Part shown: positions 1-9,411 of the stretch, piece after piece
How positions within the stretch are numbered: position 1 is the first letter of the stretch
Layout: the number at the start of each line of letters is the position of its first letter
Source of the DNA: M55B144 sp964550615
GTDB taxonomy: Bacteria; Bipolaricaulota; Bipolaricaulia; UBA7950; UBA9294
Assembly: GCA_964550615.1 (NCBI GenBank)
Contig: CAZKAB010000003.1
Span: 1 to 64,000, forward strand
Direction: 5' to 3'
DNA: 64,000 nt
Program-made: the position numbers and the translations under genes
The notes under the pieces: generated by a model
What the model was told of the DNA's origin: nothing
What the model saw: only the letters and a program-made list of their open reading frames with translations
Databases searched by the model: none

Positions 1-57
1 CATTATTTGTCGCTTTACGTACGCAACAGGGAAAGATGTGAGGGCAAGGAGGGAGGA

Positions 58-3000
58 ATGAAAAGCATTAAGTGGCTGACGACTACTATGGCTGCCACGT
101 TTGCAGTGATACTTCTGGTTAGTACTGCAAGTTGCCTGGCAGGCTCCACGTCGGATGCAGCAGACTGGTTACAAGCTCAACAGGACGCGGCAGGGTGGTT
201 CCCGTGGACTCCAAGCACGTCCCCCCCGACAAACACACAGGGACCTTCAGGAATGGGGATGCTGAACGCATATCTTCATACAAAGAGTGGTGCATATCTG
301 CTATCTGCCACGGAAAATGGCGACTACATGCTGAATACGATGTGGGTGAACATATCAGTCTACACGGATGGAGATCCCAGGTTTGCGACTCATGATCCGT
401 TGTTTATGGAGTCGCTGAGTCTCGCTACAGCGAACTCCCAGTACGCGGATTTCGTTCAGGTCAACTTCTGGGACAAGCTTAGCGCTGGAACTTATGGGGA
501 ATCGAACAACATGGGCGCGGCAGAGTATGGTGCCGCGGTGGTGAATGGCAGGGCTTCACAGGGCATCGTCGAGATGTCCCCCTGGGACTTGTCTGCGACA
601 GCCATAGCCGCACACCTGGCAGGGGAAGATGCCATCTGTGCAGCGCTCATGGGGGCGGTGCTGAGCGGTCTGGAGGCGACCACAGCTGCGGGTGGCTACG
701 ACGTGATCGGACTTGCCGGCGCTGTATGGGCATCCGCGATCACGGGGATTGATCTTGATCCGACGGTCGGCGCGTACAGCGGCGCGGATTCGACAGCTGA
801 TCTGGCGGCGGCTCTCGCAGCGGTGACGACGACCGCTAACGATGGTGCCTGGCTATACGACTCTACTCTGGATCCGTCGGATTCCACAAACGCCGACACG
901 CAAACCACGGCCTTCGCGATTGCTGCATTGAACGCCTTCGATCGGTCAACGTACCTTGGCCAAATCGCTCGAGGTGTTGCATTCATTCGCAGCCTACAGC
1001 AGGCGGACGGGCAGTTCCTCTGTTGGCCCGGCGCTCCACTCGACGCTACTGGGTCCGTTGAAGTCAACGCAGAAGCGATCTCGTCAATCGTCTACGTTGC
1101 GCCTCCTACCGTGTACGTCGACGACGACTTCGCGGGACTCTCGCTCGGCGATGATCCAGCCGGCGACGGTGTCGCGGTCGGCTATGATGCATTCGACACA
1201 ATCCAGGAAGGAGTCGACGAGGTCCGCTCCGGCGGTACCGTCAGCATTGGCGCCGGTATGTACGAACAGCTAGCAGAGATTTCCATTACCAACGATGTCA
1301 GCTTGCTCGGTGCGGATGCGGGGACCACGATTCTGGCACCCGCTTCGGGGTTCACAGGGAGCTACCTCGTCAGAATTACCGGAGGAACAGCAAACCTGAG
1401 CAATCTGACGTTTGACGGCCTGGGAAATCTGTACGGCGGTGTGCGTTTCACTGCTCCTGCAACTGGGACCGTAGACGGGAATGTCTTCACGAACATCCAG
1501 TATGGCGCGTACCTGGGGTTCGGCTTGGTCGTCTATGCAGACGGTGTAACGGTCAGCAACAACGTCCTGTCTGACATCGGCAGGGTAGGAATCTGGGTTG
1601 GCGGGCAAAACGCGACGGTGACAGGCAACACCTATACCGGGAAGGGCGCTGTGGACGGACTCGACTACGGCGTCGAGGTCGGATATGGCGGCAGTGCCAC
1701 GATTTCCGGCAACACGATCACAGACTGTACAGCAACGGCGTCGTCCGATGGATCGAACTCAGCCGGAATCCTGGTGACCGACTACTACGGACCTGGTACG
1801 ACTGCAACGATTCGGCTCAATGTGCTGGAGAACAACACGATGGGCATCGCCGTAGGATACCTCGACACCGACGCCAGCATCGTAGAGGCCCATTACAACT
1901 CCCTGTCTGGCAATGCCTGGGGGATCGATAGCACGGGTCCAGTTGTGGATGCTACGCTCAACTGGTGGGGCAATGTAAGTGGGCCCTCAGGAGAGGGATC
2001 TGGTACAGGCGACGCGGTGAGCACAAAAGTCATCTTTAGCCCGTGGCTGGGGACGGATCCGGACGGGAATCCGACAACGGTTGGCGTACAGATCACTGGT
2101 CCGATGACGATCATTGTTGCACCTGTCGGCCCCGAGCCGACAGCCGGGTACTTAAACACGGCAATCGCGGGCGCGAACAGCGCGGATCTTCCCTTCACCG
2201 ACACGATCGAGGTACAGCATGGCGCGTACGATGCCAGCACTCCGATCACTCAGCCGGTAAACATAGTCAGCCAGCCGGGATCGGCGAAGCACACGACGCT
2301 CAACGGCAACATGGGCATCAATTCCAATAACGTCCTCGTCGGGCTGCCCTTGCAGGGATTCAGGATCAATGGGAACGTTACGGTCGGCGCAGGGCACGAT
2401 GCCGGCACTTCAGCGATCAACTGGTGCGATCTGTACGGAAACGTGACGAACAACGGCACCGGCACGTTCGATGCTCAGTACAACTACTGGGGAACGCAAC
2501 TCGGTTCCGTAATCGACGGCCGCACAACGGGGCTCGTCGACTACGATCCGTTCCTGCCGGAGAACGCTGACGATTCGTATCTTGACGCTACTGCGATCAT
2601 CAATGCCGGTCTCGCAGCCGGGATCGATCCGGCAATCGAGCAGCTGTGGCTGATGGTTCAGCTGGGACAGGACGTGAACACGTTCATCCAGTACCAAGGC
2701 GTTGCCGGTGCGGGCGCGTTCCAGGCAACGCTACCAGGCGGACAGATCAACCTCGGCGGCGCGGCCGGCGGAGGTGGTGCGGTCGAAGGTGGACTCTCCG
2801 GCACTTACGCCACGGGAGACCTCATAGAAGACGGCTTCACGATAACTGATCCGGTGACAGGAGAACCGATCATCGACGCGGCTGTCACGCTCTCGTTAAT
2901 GGGTCCGGACGGTGGACTTGCATACTGGGGATTCGCCTCCTATGATGAGGGAACTGGTCAGTATATGTTCACTATCGATACGAGCGGTTTGGCTCCGGGA

Positions 3001-3072
3001 ACCTATGAGCTGATCATCCAGTCGGACGACGGTCAGTCTCAGACGATCACAATCGAGATCCAGGAGCCATGA
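58..3072 (+). CDS. Exported prenyltransferase-fold / parallel beta-helix protein
   Basis: This is a 1004-residue exported protein of unknown role. ATG 58 is chosen because GGAGGGAGG lies just upstream and the product then opens with a basic n-region and a hydrophobic signal stretch (about residues 1-30). Residues ~35-345 contain helical repeat-like segments (ADWLQAQQDAAGWF, FIRSLQQADGQF) resembling the squalene-cyclase/prenyltransferase alpha-toroid. From ~350 (YVDDDFAG) to ~640 there are right-handed beta-helix repeats of the pectate-lyase type (TVSNNVLSDIG, ATISGNTITDC). A second helix block with the motif YNYWG lies near 807, and an Ig-like C-terminal domain starts near 910. It is followed closely by another exported protein and probably shares its transcript. 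The domain calls rest on repeat character only. A surface polysaccharide-binding or adhesive role is an inference. Confidence 0.7.
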   Translation: MKSIKWLTTTMAATFAVILLVSTASCLAGSTSDAADWLQAQQDAAGWFPWTPSTSPPTNTQGPSGMGMLNAYLHTKSGAYLLSATENGDYMLNTMWVNISVYTDGDPRFATHDPLFMESLSLATANSQYADFVQVNFWDKLSAGTYGESNNMGAAEYGAAVVNGRASQGIVEMSPWDLSATAIAAHLAGEDAICAALMGAVLSGLEATTAAGGYDVIGLAGAVWASAITGIDLDPTVGAYSGADSTADLAAALAAVTTTANDGAWLYDSTLDPSDSTNADTQTTAFAIAALNAFDRSTYLGQIARGVAFIRSLQQADGQFLCWPGAPLDATGSVEVNAEAISSIVYVAPPTVYVDDDFAGLSLGDDPAGDGVAVGYDAFDTIQEGVDEVRSGGTVSIGAGMYEQLAEISITNDVSLLGADAGTTILAPASGFTGSYLVRITGGTANLSNLTFDGLGNLYGGVRFTAPATGTVDGNVFTNIQYGAYLGFGLVVYADGVTVSNNVLSDIGRVGIWVGGQNATVTGNTYTGKGAVDGLDYGVEVGYGGSATISGNTITDCTATASSDGSNSAGILVTDYYGPGTTATIRLNVLENNTMGIAVGYLDTDASIVEAHYNSLSGNAWGIDSTGPVVDATLNWWGNVSGPSGEGSGTGDAVSTKVIFSPWLGTDPDGNPTTVGVQITGPMTIIVAPVGPEPTAGYLNTAIAGANSADLPFTDTIEVQHGAYDASTPITQPVNIVSQPGSAKHTTLNGNMGINSNNVLVGLPLQGFRINGNVTVGAGHDAGTSAINWCDLYGNVTNNGTGTFDAQYNYWGTQLGSVIDGRTTGLVDYDPFLPENADDSYLDATAIINAGLAAGIDPAIEQLWLMVQLGQDVNTFIQYQGVAGAGAFQATLPGGQINLGGAAGGGGAVEGGLSGTYATGDLIEDGFTITDPVTGEPIIDAAVTLSLMGPDGGLAYWGFASYDEGTGQYMFTIDTSGLAPGTYELIIQSDDGQSQTITIEIQEP

Positions 3073-3097
3073 GTAGGGGACCTGGTAAGGAGGGGAC

Positions 3098-4402
3098 ATG
3101 AAGAAGTCGTTGGCAATCGGTTTTCTCATAATCATCATCGCAACCCTTGCTGCTGTCGCCGCCCCATTTGGCGGTTCGTGGTCGTTCTACGTTCAGTCGA
3201 ACGTTAAGCCCTTCAGCATCGCGGCAATGGAGTCGGTGCTCGAAGTTGACTATTCAATCGGGACATGGACTTGGTCGTCTACGGTGATTGCCGATCTTTC
3301 CGGTTTGGATAACGTCTACTTCGATGCCAAGGGAGTGCTGGGCGGATTTGCCCTGCGCTCGATTGCCGATTTCGATGCGGATGAGGCACAGTTCCAATCG
3401 CTGATCGGCTCCGCCGTGACCGCAATCGCCGGCATCAACCTGTATGCCCTGTTCATGCTGGACAATGTGGGAAGCTCGCAGACACCGTCAATGGGAAGCG
3501 GCTTGACTCTCGGCGGATGGGCTACCCTCGGCTCAATCAAGTTCTGGGGCCAGACGCGGTTCAATATGAACGAGACGTCGAGCTATATCTACAAGTACGG
3601 CTACGCTTGGTTGCTGGATCACTTCATCTTTCAGGTGTGCGACACGTGGCAGAAGCCGTCGGGATACATCGATGTCCAGACGGCCAGCTGCACGGCGTGC
3701 TGGTCGGGCGCGGATTTCTACGTTGAGATGCCGTTTACGTGTTTTGACGTGCTCGCGCAGTTGAGCTTTGCATGCACAGGCTTTGACTACGTCTTGTTTG
3801 AGGCAAACGACATCGATCTCGGGCTCGGTTGGCTCGATCTCAAGTGGATCGACGTTATGTTTACCACTACTTCGAAGACAATGAATCTGGTCTTCGATGT
3901 CAACGTGGGCGACGTGGTTTGCTTCACGCCCTACTTAGCGCTCGAGGGGGCGGGAGGCTCGATCACTGGCCTGTCGCTGAAAGCGATGAAGCTCGAATAC
4001 TCGTGGAATGGCCTCACATTCAAAGCCGGCGATCTGTTCGACGAGAATGGATGGTATCCGTACCTCAACTACGCCAACCCAAGCATGAAGTACCTTGGTT
4101 GGTCGTGGGACGGAGAGCTAACGACGCTTCTTCCATGCCTGGCGATGCCGGCGAGGGGTGAGGTGCCGTACGACGAGTATATCGGGATCATCGTCGGCGG
4201 AGACTCTTGCTGTGGCGGATCATCCGCGTTCTCGGCATTTGCCTGGTTCGACACCGGTAACAGCAGTGGCCTGTTCGACTGGGCCGAGACGCGTATACAG
4301 CTTCGCGAAGAGATCGGAACGAACATCGCCGTCACATTTGGGATCAGCGTTACTCAAGGTGGCACCGACTGGTTCCGACTGGGAACGGACATCAACTTCT
4401 AA
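3098..4402 (+). CDS. Exported beta-rich protein, probable outer-membrane barrel
   Basis: This 434-residue protein starts at ATG 3098, eight bases after GGAGG. Residues 1-22 form a signal peptide (lysines, then a long hydrophobic run, ending AAVAAP). The mature part is rich in aromatic and glycine residues with alternating hydrophobic stretches, and it has an unusual number of cysteines, including a CC pair near residue 369. It ends in phenylalanine (RLGTDINF), the usual C-terminal signature of BAM-inserted outer-membrane proteins. I do not recognise a named family. It lies 25 bp after the beta-helix protein and is closed by a strong terminator, so the two probably form one transcription unit. 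The barrel assignment is inferred from composition and the terminal Phe. Confidence 0.6.
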   Translation: MKKSLAIGFLIIIIATLAAVAAPFGGSWSFYVQSNVKPFSIAAMESVLEVDYSIGTWTWSSTVIADLSGLDNVYFDAKGVLGGFALRSIADFDADEAQFQSLIGSAVTAIAGINLYALFMLDNVGSSQTPSMGSGLTLGGWATLGSIKFWGQTRFNMNETSSYIYKYGYAWLLDHFIFQVCDTWQKPSGYIDVQTASCTACWSGADFYVEMPFTCFDVLAQLSFACTGFDYVLFEANDIDLGLGWLDLKWIDVMFTTTSKTMNLVFDVNVGDVVCFTPYLALEGAGGSITGLSLKAMKLEYSWNGLTFKAGDLFDENGWYPYLNYANPSMKYLGWSWDGELTTLLPCLAMPARGEVPYDEYIGIIVGGDSCCGGSSAFSAFAWFDTGNSSGLFDWAETRIQLREEIGTNIAVTFGISVTQGGTDWFRLGTDINF

Positions 4403-4422
4403 CTCCTAATTGCCGCGACGAA

Positions 4423-4458
4423 GCGGGCTGAGGCTGTCCTCGGCCCGCTTTGCTTTTT
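4423..4458 (+). terminator. Rho-independent terminator
   Basis: An 11-bp stem (GCGGGCTGAGG paired with CCTCGGCCCGC, one G-T wobble) with a 4-nt CTGT loop is followed by TTTGCTTTTT. It closes the two-gene exported-protein unit. Confidence 0.9.
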
Positions 4459-5150
4459 GGGCGCTCTATCGGTTGGAGCTGATAGCTGAAGCTGCAGTAT
4501 GAAACAACGCGTCTATCTCAAGAACGTGAAGCAGTGGTGGGTAATGAGTGTCGAGTGATGAGAGAACAAGAGCATTCTCTCGGAAAGACGCAGAGGCGCC
4601 AAGGAGAAGCAGGATACAGAAAGGTAGAACAAAAATGAGAGATACTGTTGGAGGGTGGTTCTTGGTAATCACCGGCACTTGAGCGAGCAAGAGAACAAGG
4701 CTCATATCCTGCAAAGGCCTGTTTGCTGTCGTGTTCTGACAGATAGGACGCAAGGAAATGCACCATGATGCGGAAAAGAACAGAAATACAGTACTACGGA
4801 AGCCCTTACCACGAAAAGCAAGAAGGAGTAGGAGGGTAGGCATTTGATCTCGCTCCCAAGTCTGGTGACATAGAGGTTCATAGGAACTGCGGTCTTGAAT
4901 CCTTCGTCGGTTCATTAGGTCGCAGTCTTCGTGCTCTTCGTGGTGAATCTTGCCTGGCATTCGGGCGCGAGAAGAGCGTTCCATCATTTACGGGCAGAAG
5001 CTTGTTGCCTACTCCAACCAGCGAAGAGCCCGCTTCTTAACTACATCCGCGTAATCAAGCTGACCGGTCGGAGCGATACGTTCGCTTACTTTAACGCTTG
5101 CATCGGACTACGATGGCCTTGTACACATCACGATGCTCAAAGGAGGCGAC
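4459..5150. repeat. Gene-free stretch with decayed dispersed-repeat motifs
   Basis: There is no convincing gene in about 690 bp. At 4581-4606 the sequence AAGACGCAGAGGCGCCAAGG appears, and at 4928-4949 CTTCGTGCTCTTCGTGGTGA, whose complement reads TCACCACGAAGAGCACGAAG. Both resemble fragments of an interspersed intergenic sequence found in many unrelated bacteria and often mistranslated as HEEHEG-type peptides. The two motifs sit about 330 bp apart in the orientations expected for one element. An antisense reading frame across this stretch (4466-4987) contains the typical spurious HHEEHED string and is not counted as a gene. Confidence 0.45.
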
Positions 5151-5663
5151 ATGAACTGGACGGAGATGTTAACAAAGCGCGTCGGCTACGCGTATCACGC
5201 GGCCGAGGGCTTGCTTGAACTCATCGATCGGGACAAGCTGGATTGGAAGCCCGCTACCGGAAGCAATTGGATGACCACGGGACAATTGCTGAAACACTTA
5301 TCGAATGCTTGTGGCGATTCGCTGAAGGGATTCGTGACCGGAGATTGGGGCATGCCGGAACAGGAGATGTCGGAAGGAGAGATGTTGCCGTCGGCGGAGA
5401 ACCTTCCCTCTGTAGCAAGCCTCAATGAAGCACAATCGGCTCTGGCAGCCGACAAAAGGCTCGCACTCGAAATGATCGCTCAAGCCGGAGAGGCGGATCT
5501 CGCAAGCAAGATCGTCACAGCGCCTTGGGATCCAACCCCGCTCCCGCTCGGTTACCAGCTAAACGAAATGATTGAGCATCTCGTCTTACACAAGTCACAG
5601 CTCTTCTACTATCTCAAGCTGCAAGGTAAGCCGGTTCATACCGGCCATCTGTGGGGGATGTAG
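5151..5663 (+). CDS. DinB-family protein
   Basis: This 170-residue protein resembles the DinB/DUF664 four-helix-bundle family, metal-binding proteins often linked to thiol chemistry or stress. The start is ATG 5151, preceded by AAAGGAGGCGAC. Histidines suited to a DinB metal site occur in LLKHLSNA (N-terminal half), EMIEHLVLHKSQLFYYL and the C-terminal HTGHLWG. The length is normal for the family. It is convergent with the next gene. The family assignment is fairly safe but the substrate is unknown. Confidence 0.7.
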   Translation: MNWTEMLTKRVGYAYHAAEGLLELIDRDKLDWKPATGSNWMTTGQLLKHLSNACGDSLKGFVTGDWGMPEQEMSEGEMLPSAENLPSVASLNEAQSALAADKRLALEMIAQAGEADLASKIVTAPWDPTPLPLGYQLNEMIEHLVLHKSQLFYYLKLQGKPVHTGHLWGM

Positions 5664-5792
5664 CGATCAATCGCTGGCTGCACAAGGTGATCTTCTCGCT
5701 CGCCTTGTCGGGGGCGCGCACCCATCGCTAGACATAGGGGAGCCCCTCAATTGTGCCGGTAGATCTCGGAATCTCCTTGTAGGCCGCCGTAC

Positions 5793-6020
5793 TCAATCAT
5801 GCAGGTGCTTAAGAAGCTCCCTAGCATCCTTGGCGTGCTTTTCTGATACCTGAATCTCGACAAATCCGGCATCCAAATCAATCGCCGATAGGTTCTGAAA
5901 CTCTTCTCCTTCTACATAACAGGGAATGTCGGCCGATTCCAAGATCGACTTGGCGACGGCAACAACTGACTGGCTTCCAGTCTCCAATACGGTAACAAGG
6001 TTCTCGGGTATGCGTTTCAT
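5793..6020 (-). CDS. DUF2007-type small signal-transducing protein
   Basis: This protein of about 75 residues begins KRIPENLVTVLETGSQSVVAVAKSILESADIPCYVEGEE, read here in pieces: the pattern of a single N-terminal strand, then a helix ending in ILESADIPCYV, is typical of DUF2007 (putative prokaryotic signal-transducing protein). Two adjacent ATG codons follow AGGAGG. The inner one at 6020 has the better spacing (4 nt against 1 nt), so I place the start there. It is divergent from the MFS gene across about 200 bp. The function is not established for the family. Confidence 0.65.
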   Translation of the reverse strand: MKRIPENLVTVLETGSQSVVAVAKSILESADIPCYVEGEEFQNLSAIDLDAGFVEIQVSEKHAKDARELLKHLHD

Positions 6021-6223
6021 CATGCCTCCTCAGTATCCGGCAGGATACATCTTCTCGCGGACGGCCACAAGCAGAGCCCGTGATATGTACATGTATGGTA
6101 CTGTGCGTCGGCCGAATCGTGGAGATGCTTTGTCTTTTGGGTTACAGTTTCGTCTCTCTTCCAAGCACCGCGTCTAAGGCGCTGGAATCGTCCTTGTCCT
6201 TGCAGTTAGGGAGTAAACGAGAC

Positions 6224-7402
6224 ATGCGTGAGATGTTCCACAAGAACCGGCCGTTATTCTTCTACCTCGTTGTCTCCAGTTTCCTCCTTGCATTCGGTAA
6301 CCAGGTCTGGCAAGCGATGTTCAACAACTTCGCGGTGGAGAAGATCGGCGTTGGGCCGGAGGCAATCGGCTGGATCCAGTCGGTGCGCGAAGTACCCGGT
6401 CTGTTGGCTTTTCTTCTCGCCTTTCTAGCGCTTGTGTTGTCAGAGATGCGAATCATGGCGCTCAGCATCATCCTCCTTGGCGTGGGAATAGTGCTCACCG
6501 GCCAGGCAACGAGCGTGCCGTTCCTGCTTGTCGCAACCGTGGTTATGAGTCTGGGATTTCACTACTTCGGGCCAAGCAGCAACGGCGTGATTCTGATGAG
6601 CGTCGATCATGACAAGACTCCCAAAACGATGGGGGAATTAAAGAGCATGGGTGCCATCGCCGCCATTCTCGCTACCGGCGTTGTCTATTTCCTGGCAGGG
6701 AGAATCGGATACCGCGACATATTTATCGCCGTAGGCAGTATCGTTTCCTGCGGCGGTTTTCTCTTGTTCTTCATGGGAAAAGGGCATCACACACTACCCA
6801 AGCGACGGAAAGTAAAGCTACGTAAGCGTTATTGGCTCTTCTACACGCTGGCGTTCCTCATGGGTAGCCGCCGCCACATATTCACCACATTTGCCGTCTT
6901 CCTGCTCGTGAGCAAGTTCAAGATCAGCGTGCAGACAACCGCCACTCTATTCCTGGTGAATGGACTGATAAACACCTACTCCTACCAATTCATCGGCAAA
7001 CTGATTACCCGCTTGGGCGAGCGAACGGTACTAACGATCGCTTTCGTGTCCCTCATTCCGGTCTTCCTAGGCTATGCATACATCAATTCTCTGTCGATAC
7101 TGTTTGTCCTATTTGTCCTCGACAGCATATTGTTCGGGTTCAATTTCGCTATCACAACCTACTTCCAGAAGATCTCCGTCTCTCCGGAAGAAGTAACAGC
7201 CAATCTTTCTGTGCAGACAACTATAAACCACATCTCAGCAGTCGTAGTCCCCGTCATCGGGGGAACGGTGTGGGCTCTCTTCGGTTCGCGAGCTCCTTTC
7301 CTCGCCGGAGTAGGGATCGCCGTCGTGTCTCTCATTCTGGTGCAGCTGGTACGAACGCCTGATGTGAAACGCCCTGGCGTATCCGCGCGGCAGGGTAGCT
7401 AG
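6224..7402 (+). CDS. MFS transporter
   Basis: This is a 392-residue integral membrane protein with about 12 hydrophobic segments arranged as two six-helix halves joined by a basic loop near residue 190 (LPKRRKVKLRKRYW). The layout is that of the major facilitator superfamily. ATG 6224 is preferred over a longer frame because MREMFHKNRPLFFYL gives a normal short cytoplasmic N-terminus. The ribosome site (AGGGAG) is somewhat distant. The end overlaps a 12-bp inverted repeat that probably terminates both this gene and the converging one. The substrate cannot be read from the sequence. Confidence 0.85.
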   Translation: MREMFHKNRPLFFYLVVSSFLLAFGNQVWQAMFNNFAVEKIGVGPEAIGWIQSVREVPGLLAFLLAFLALVLSEMRIMALSIILLGVGIVLTGQATSVPFLLVATVVMSLGFHYFGPSSNGVILMSVDHDKTPKTMGELKSMGAIAAILATGVVYFLAGRIGYRDIFIAVGSIVSCGGFLLFFMGKGHHTLPKRRKVKLRKRYWLFYTLAFLMGSRRHIFTTFAVFLLVSKFKISVQTTATLFLVNGLINTYSYQFIGKLITRLGERTVLTIAFVSLIPVFLGYAYINSLSILFVLFVLDSILFGFNFAITTYFQKISVSPEEVTANLSVQTTINHISAVVVPVIGGTVWALFGSRAPFLAGVGIAVVSLILVQLVRTPDVKRPGVSARQGS

Positions 7403-7445
7403 GGAAGCGATGTCTCAGGCGATAGCGACAGCGATCGCTTCCCTA
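7400..7445. terminator. Bidirectional hairpin between convergent genes
   Basis: A 12-bp perfect inverted repeat, TAGGGAAGCGAT with ATCGCTTCCCTA, spans a 22-nt loop. It includes the MFS stop codon and lies just before the end of the opposing gene. There is no long T-run, so the terminator function is inferred from position. Confidence 0.5.
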
Positions 7446-7468
7446 CTCAATTGCGCGATGGGGCTCCA

Positions 7469-7912
7469 TCACTTCCAAACCTGCCAGAACTTGCGCGGCA
7501 CGAGGTTTGCCTTGATGTCTTCACCGGTGAATGCAAGATAGAAGTCCATCACATGCTTGGAGCCGGTGCTCTCCTCTGTCAACGTGCATTCCGCATGCAC
7601 TTTTCCCTTGAGCACCCCGCTCTGCAGGGACAGATTGATGTCTCCCAGATTGACGGTGACATCATCGACTATCAGCACGGCGTCGGCACTCGATTCATCG
7701 GAGACAATAGTGATGTTCCGTTCTCCAAGCACCACATGGAGCTCATTCTCAAATGATGCGCCGACAATCCCGTTCTGCGGCTTGTCGCCGAAACGGAGGG
7801 CGACCGTATTCACTCCCGCGAGTGGATCCGGTGCCGGCCAAAGAACGACCACGAGGCAGGCAATGACAACAACGCCGACAATGGCAGAGACAAATCTCCA
7901 GCTACGTTTCAT
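7469..7912 (-). CDS. Membrane-anchored hypothetical protein
   Basis: This is a 147-residue protein of unrecognised family. The start codon follows GGGAGATGAAAC. An N-terminal signal anchor (about residues 5-26, VSAIVGVVVIACLVVVLW) is followed by a beta-rich extracytoplasmic domain with no obvious catalytic motif. A cysteine within the hydrophobic run is not in a good lipobox. It lies downstream of the tandem-GNAT gene on the same strand but 183 bp away. Confidence 0.55.
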   Translation of the reverse strand: MKRSWRFVSAIVGVVVIACLVVVLWPAPDPLAGVNTVALRFGDKPQNGIVGASFENELHVVLGERNITIVSDESSADAVLIVDDVTVNLGDINLSLQSGVLKGKVHAECTLTEESTGSKHVMDFYLAFTGEDIKANLVPRKFWQVWK

Positions 7913-8021
7913 GTTTCATCTCCCGATTTCTGCCTTCCCGCACCCACGTAGGCGGATCTGTTTGCACCGTTTGCATTAAGATTATCCAACCCTCGCGCAT
8001 GCGGAAACAGTCATCTAAAGG

Positions 8022-8072
8022 TAACATGGGATGCGGCGAGCGCCAAACCTGGACCGGCCTCGTGCCATGTTA
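8022..8072 (-). terminator. Possible hairpin downstream of GNAT gene
   Basis: An 8-bp inverted repeat TAACATGG / CCATGTTA encloses a GC-rich segment that can also fold. It sits just beyond the stop of the GNAT gene on the minus strand. No clear T-tract follows, so this is a weak call. Confidence 0.3.
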
Positions 8073-8095
8073 TCATCTGCTTTCGCTCTTCTCGT

Positions 8096-9121
8096 TCAAC
8101 CAACTTCTGCCTCATCGATTGCCTGCCGTCGCACGTCAATACCCGGACGCAGTTCCTTTTCGAAGGCGTCAGTTTGCCGGGCAGCATGCATCCCCGCGCG
8201 TTCATAAACTCGCTGAGCGCCTGTAAGGCTTGTGGCATCGACGCCGAGGCCAACCTTCCGCTTGCCCCGTCGGGCGAATTCGCCGAACGCGTGATGTAGC
8301 ATGGCTACTGCAAGCCCGCGTCTGCGCCACGGCCGTCTAACTCCAAGAGCGTTGATCCATCCCATTTCCGGATCCTCGTTGTTCTTTGGCCAGCAGAGAG
8401 CCACTCCCGCAATCTCCTCTCCATCGAATACCAAGAACCACAAAGACGAATCGAAGTCGTCATCCTCTGTTATCCAATGGTTCCAAAACTTCATCTCCTG
8501 CTCGAACGGTGTTTCGACCTCTCCCCAGTGATCTTTGAACGCATCCCGCACCGCAAGCACCGTCCTCTTAAGATCATGTACTGGGTCGAACGTGCGTACT
8601 GTCAGGCCAGTCGGCCACTGAGGCGCGGGAACGTCATCGTCGAGCACAATCTCCATGCGCCAGAAGTGACGGACCATCTTAAATCCGTGCTTCTCAAGCA
8701 GCGCCTGCGCTTCTTTGTCCTTTGAGTTCACTCCGTGGCCAAGGGTAACCTTCGCCTCCACCGGAGCCTTGGCAATCGCCTGGCGCGCCCGCTCTTCTTC
8801 CCAGTGAAGCAAGAAGGAACCGATACCAAGGCCGCGGTGATCCGGGTGCACGCGTCCCCAGCTGTGCGCGCTCACGTGCGGTTCTTCGGCGTCCCATACC
8901 TCCGCGTATCCTACGATCTCTTCTGCAGGACTCAAGACAACAAGGGTGTCGGTTTCCAGATTGAACAACGGCGTCTTCCACTCCACAGCCTGGTCGTGCA
9001 CGTCATGTTGCTTCACACCGAGAAGGCTCATAGAACACGCATTGAACAGCGATACGGCCTTCTCCAGGTCGTCCATGGTCGCCGGACGAGCGGCAAATCC
9101 CTTCGGTATACAAAGTGACAT
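8096..9121 (-). CDS. Tandem-GNAT N-acetyltransferase
   Basis: This 341-residue protein has two GNAT domains. The first (about residues 10-155) has the acetyl-CoA loop region RVHPDHRGLGIGSFLLHW, and the second (about 175-325) has GVRRPWRRRGLAVAMLHH. Both match the R/Q-x-x-G-x-G/A pyrophosphate-binding pattern. ATG 9121 follows AAGGAGAGGAA and is preferred over an upstream ATG six codons away. Tandem GNAT proteins include mycothiol synthase and aminoglycoside-modifying enzymes, but nothing here fixes the substrate. Confidence 0.8.
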   Translation of the reverse strand: MSLCIPKGFAARPATMDDLEKAVSLFNACSMSLLGVKQHDVHDQAVEWKTPLFNLETDTLVVLSPAEEIVGYAEVWDAEEPHVSAHSWGRVHPDHRGLGIGSFLLHWEEERARQAIAKAPVEAKVTLGHGVNSKDKEAQALLEKHGFKMVRHFWRMEIVLDDDVPAPQWPTGLTVRTFDPVHDLKRTVLAVRDAFKDHWGEVETPFEQEMKFWNHWITEDDDFDSSLWFLVFDGEEIAGVALCWPKNNEDPEMGWINALGVRRPWRRRGLAVAMLHHAFGEFARRGKRKVGLGVDATSLTGAQRVYERAGMHAARQTDAFEKELRPGIDVRRQAIDEAEVG

Positions 9122-9258
9122 TTCCTCTCCTTGTTTCATTCTAATCGTTGACGGGGGAGCATGAATTCATCTGCACACGCCTAAGTGGCTGCAGTCACGC
9201 GCTTGCTCGTCTGGGGGAATTGATGCGGGCAGATAATCGCTAGCTCAAGTGATGGAGC

Positions 9259-9339
9259 CTAATATTCAGTGGAAGTACCTGCTTGGCGAAACCCGTAGGA
9301 GGCAGCCACAAAGTCAGTATCATTGGCCTTAGTGATCAT
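9259..9339 (-). CDS. Possible 26-residue small ORF or gene remnant
   Basis: A 26-codon reading frame on the minus strand starts at ATG 9339 behind AAGGAGGAAACG, an almost ideal ribosome site. About 70 bp upstream lies a good sigma-70 promoter. The peptide (begins MITKANDTDFVAASYG) has no hydrophobic segment or recognised motif. It may be a genuine small protein, a leader for the GNAT gene 138 bp downstream, or the surviving 5' end of a decayed gene. Only the initiation signals support it. Confidence 0.35.
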   Translation of the reverse strand: MITKANDTDFVAASYGFRQAGTSTEY

Positions 9340-9411
9340 CGTTTCCTCCTTACGGGCTCATACTCCGCAGATAATGGTTCGCATCATCCGCGCCTTGGTC
9401 TTCTAATGCGA

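Noticed and set aside
4466..4987. Antisense 173-codon reading frame
   Set aside because: No ribosome site, low-complexity composition and the HEEHED-type string typical of a repeat read in a spurious frame.
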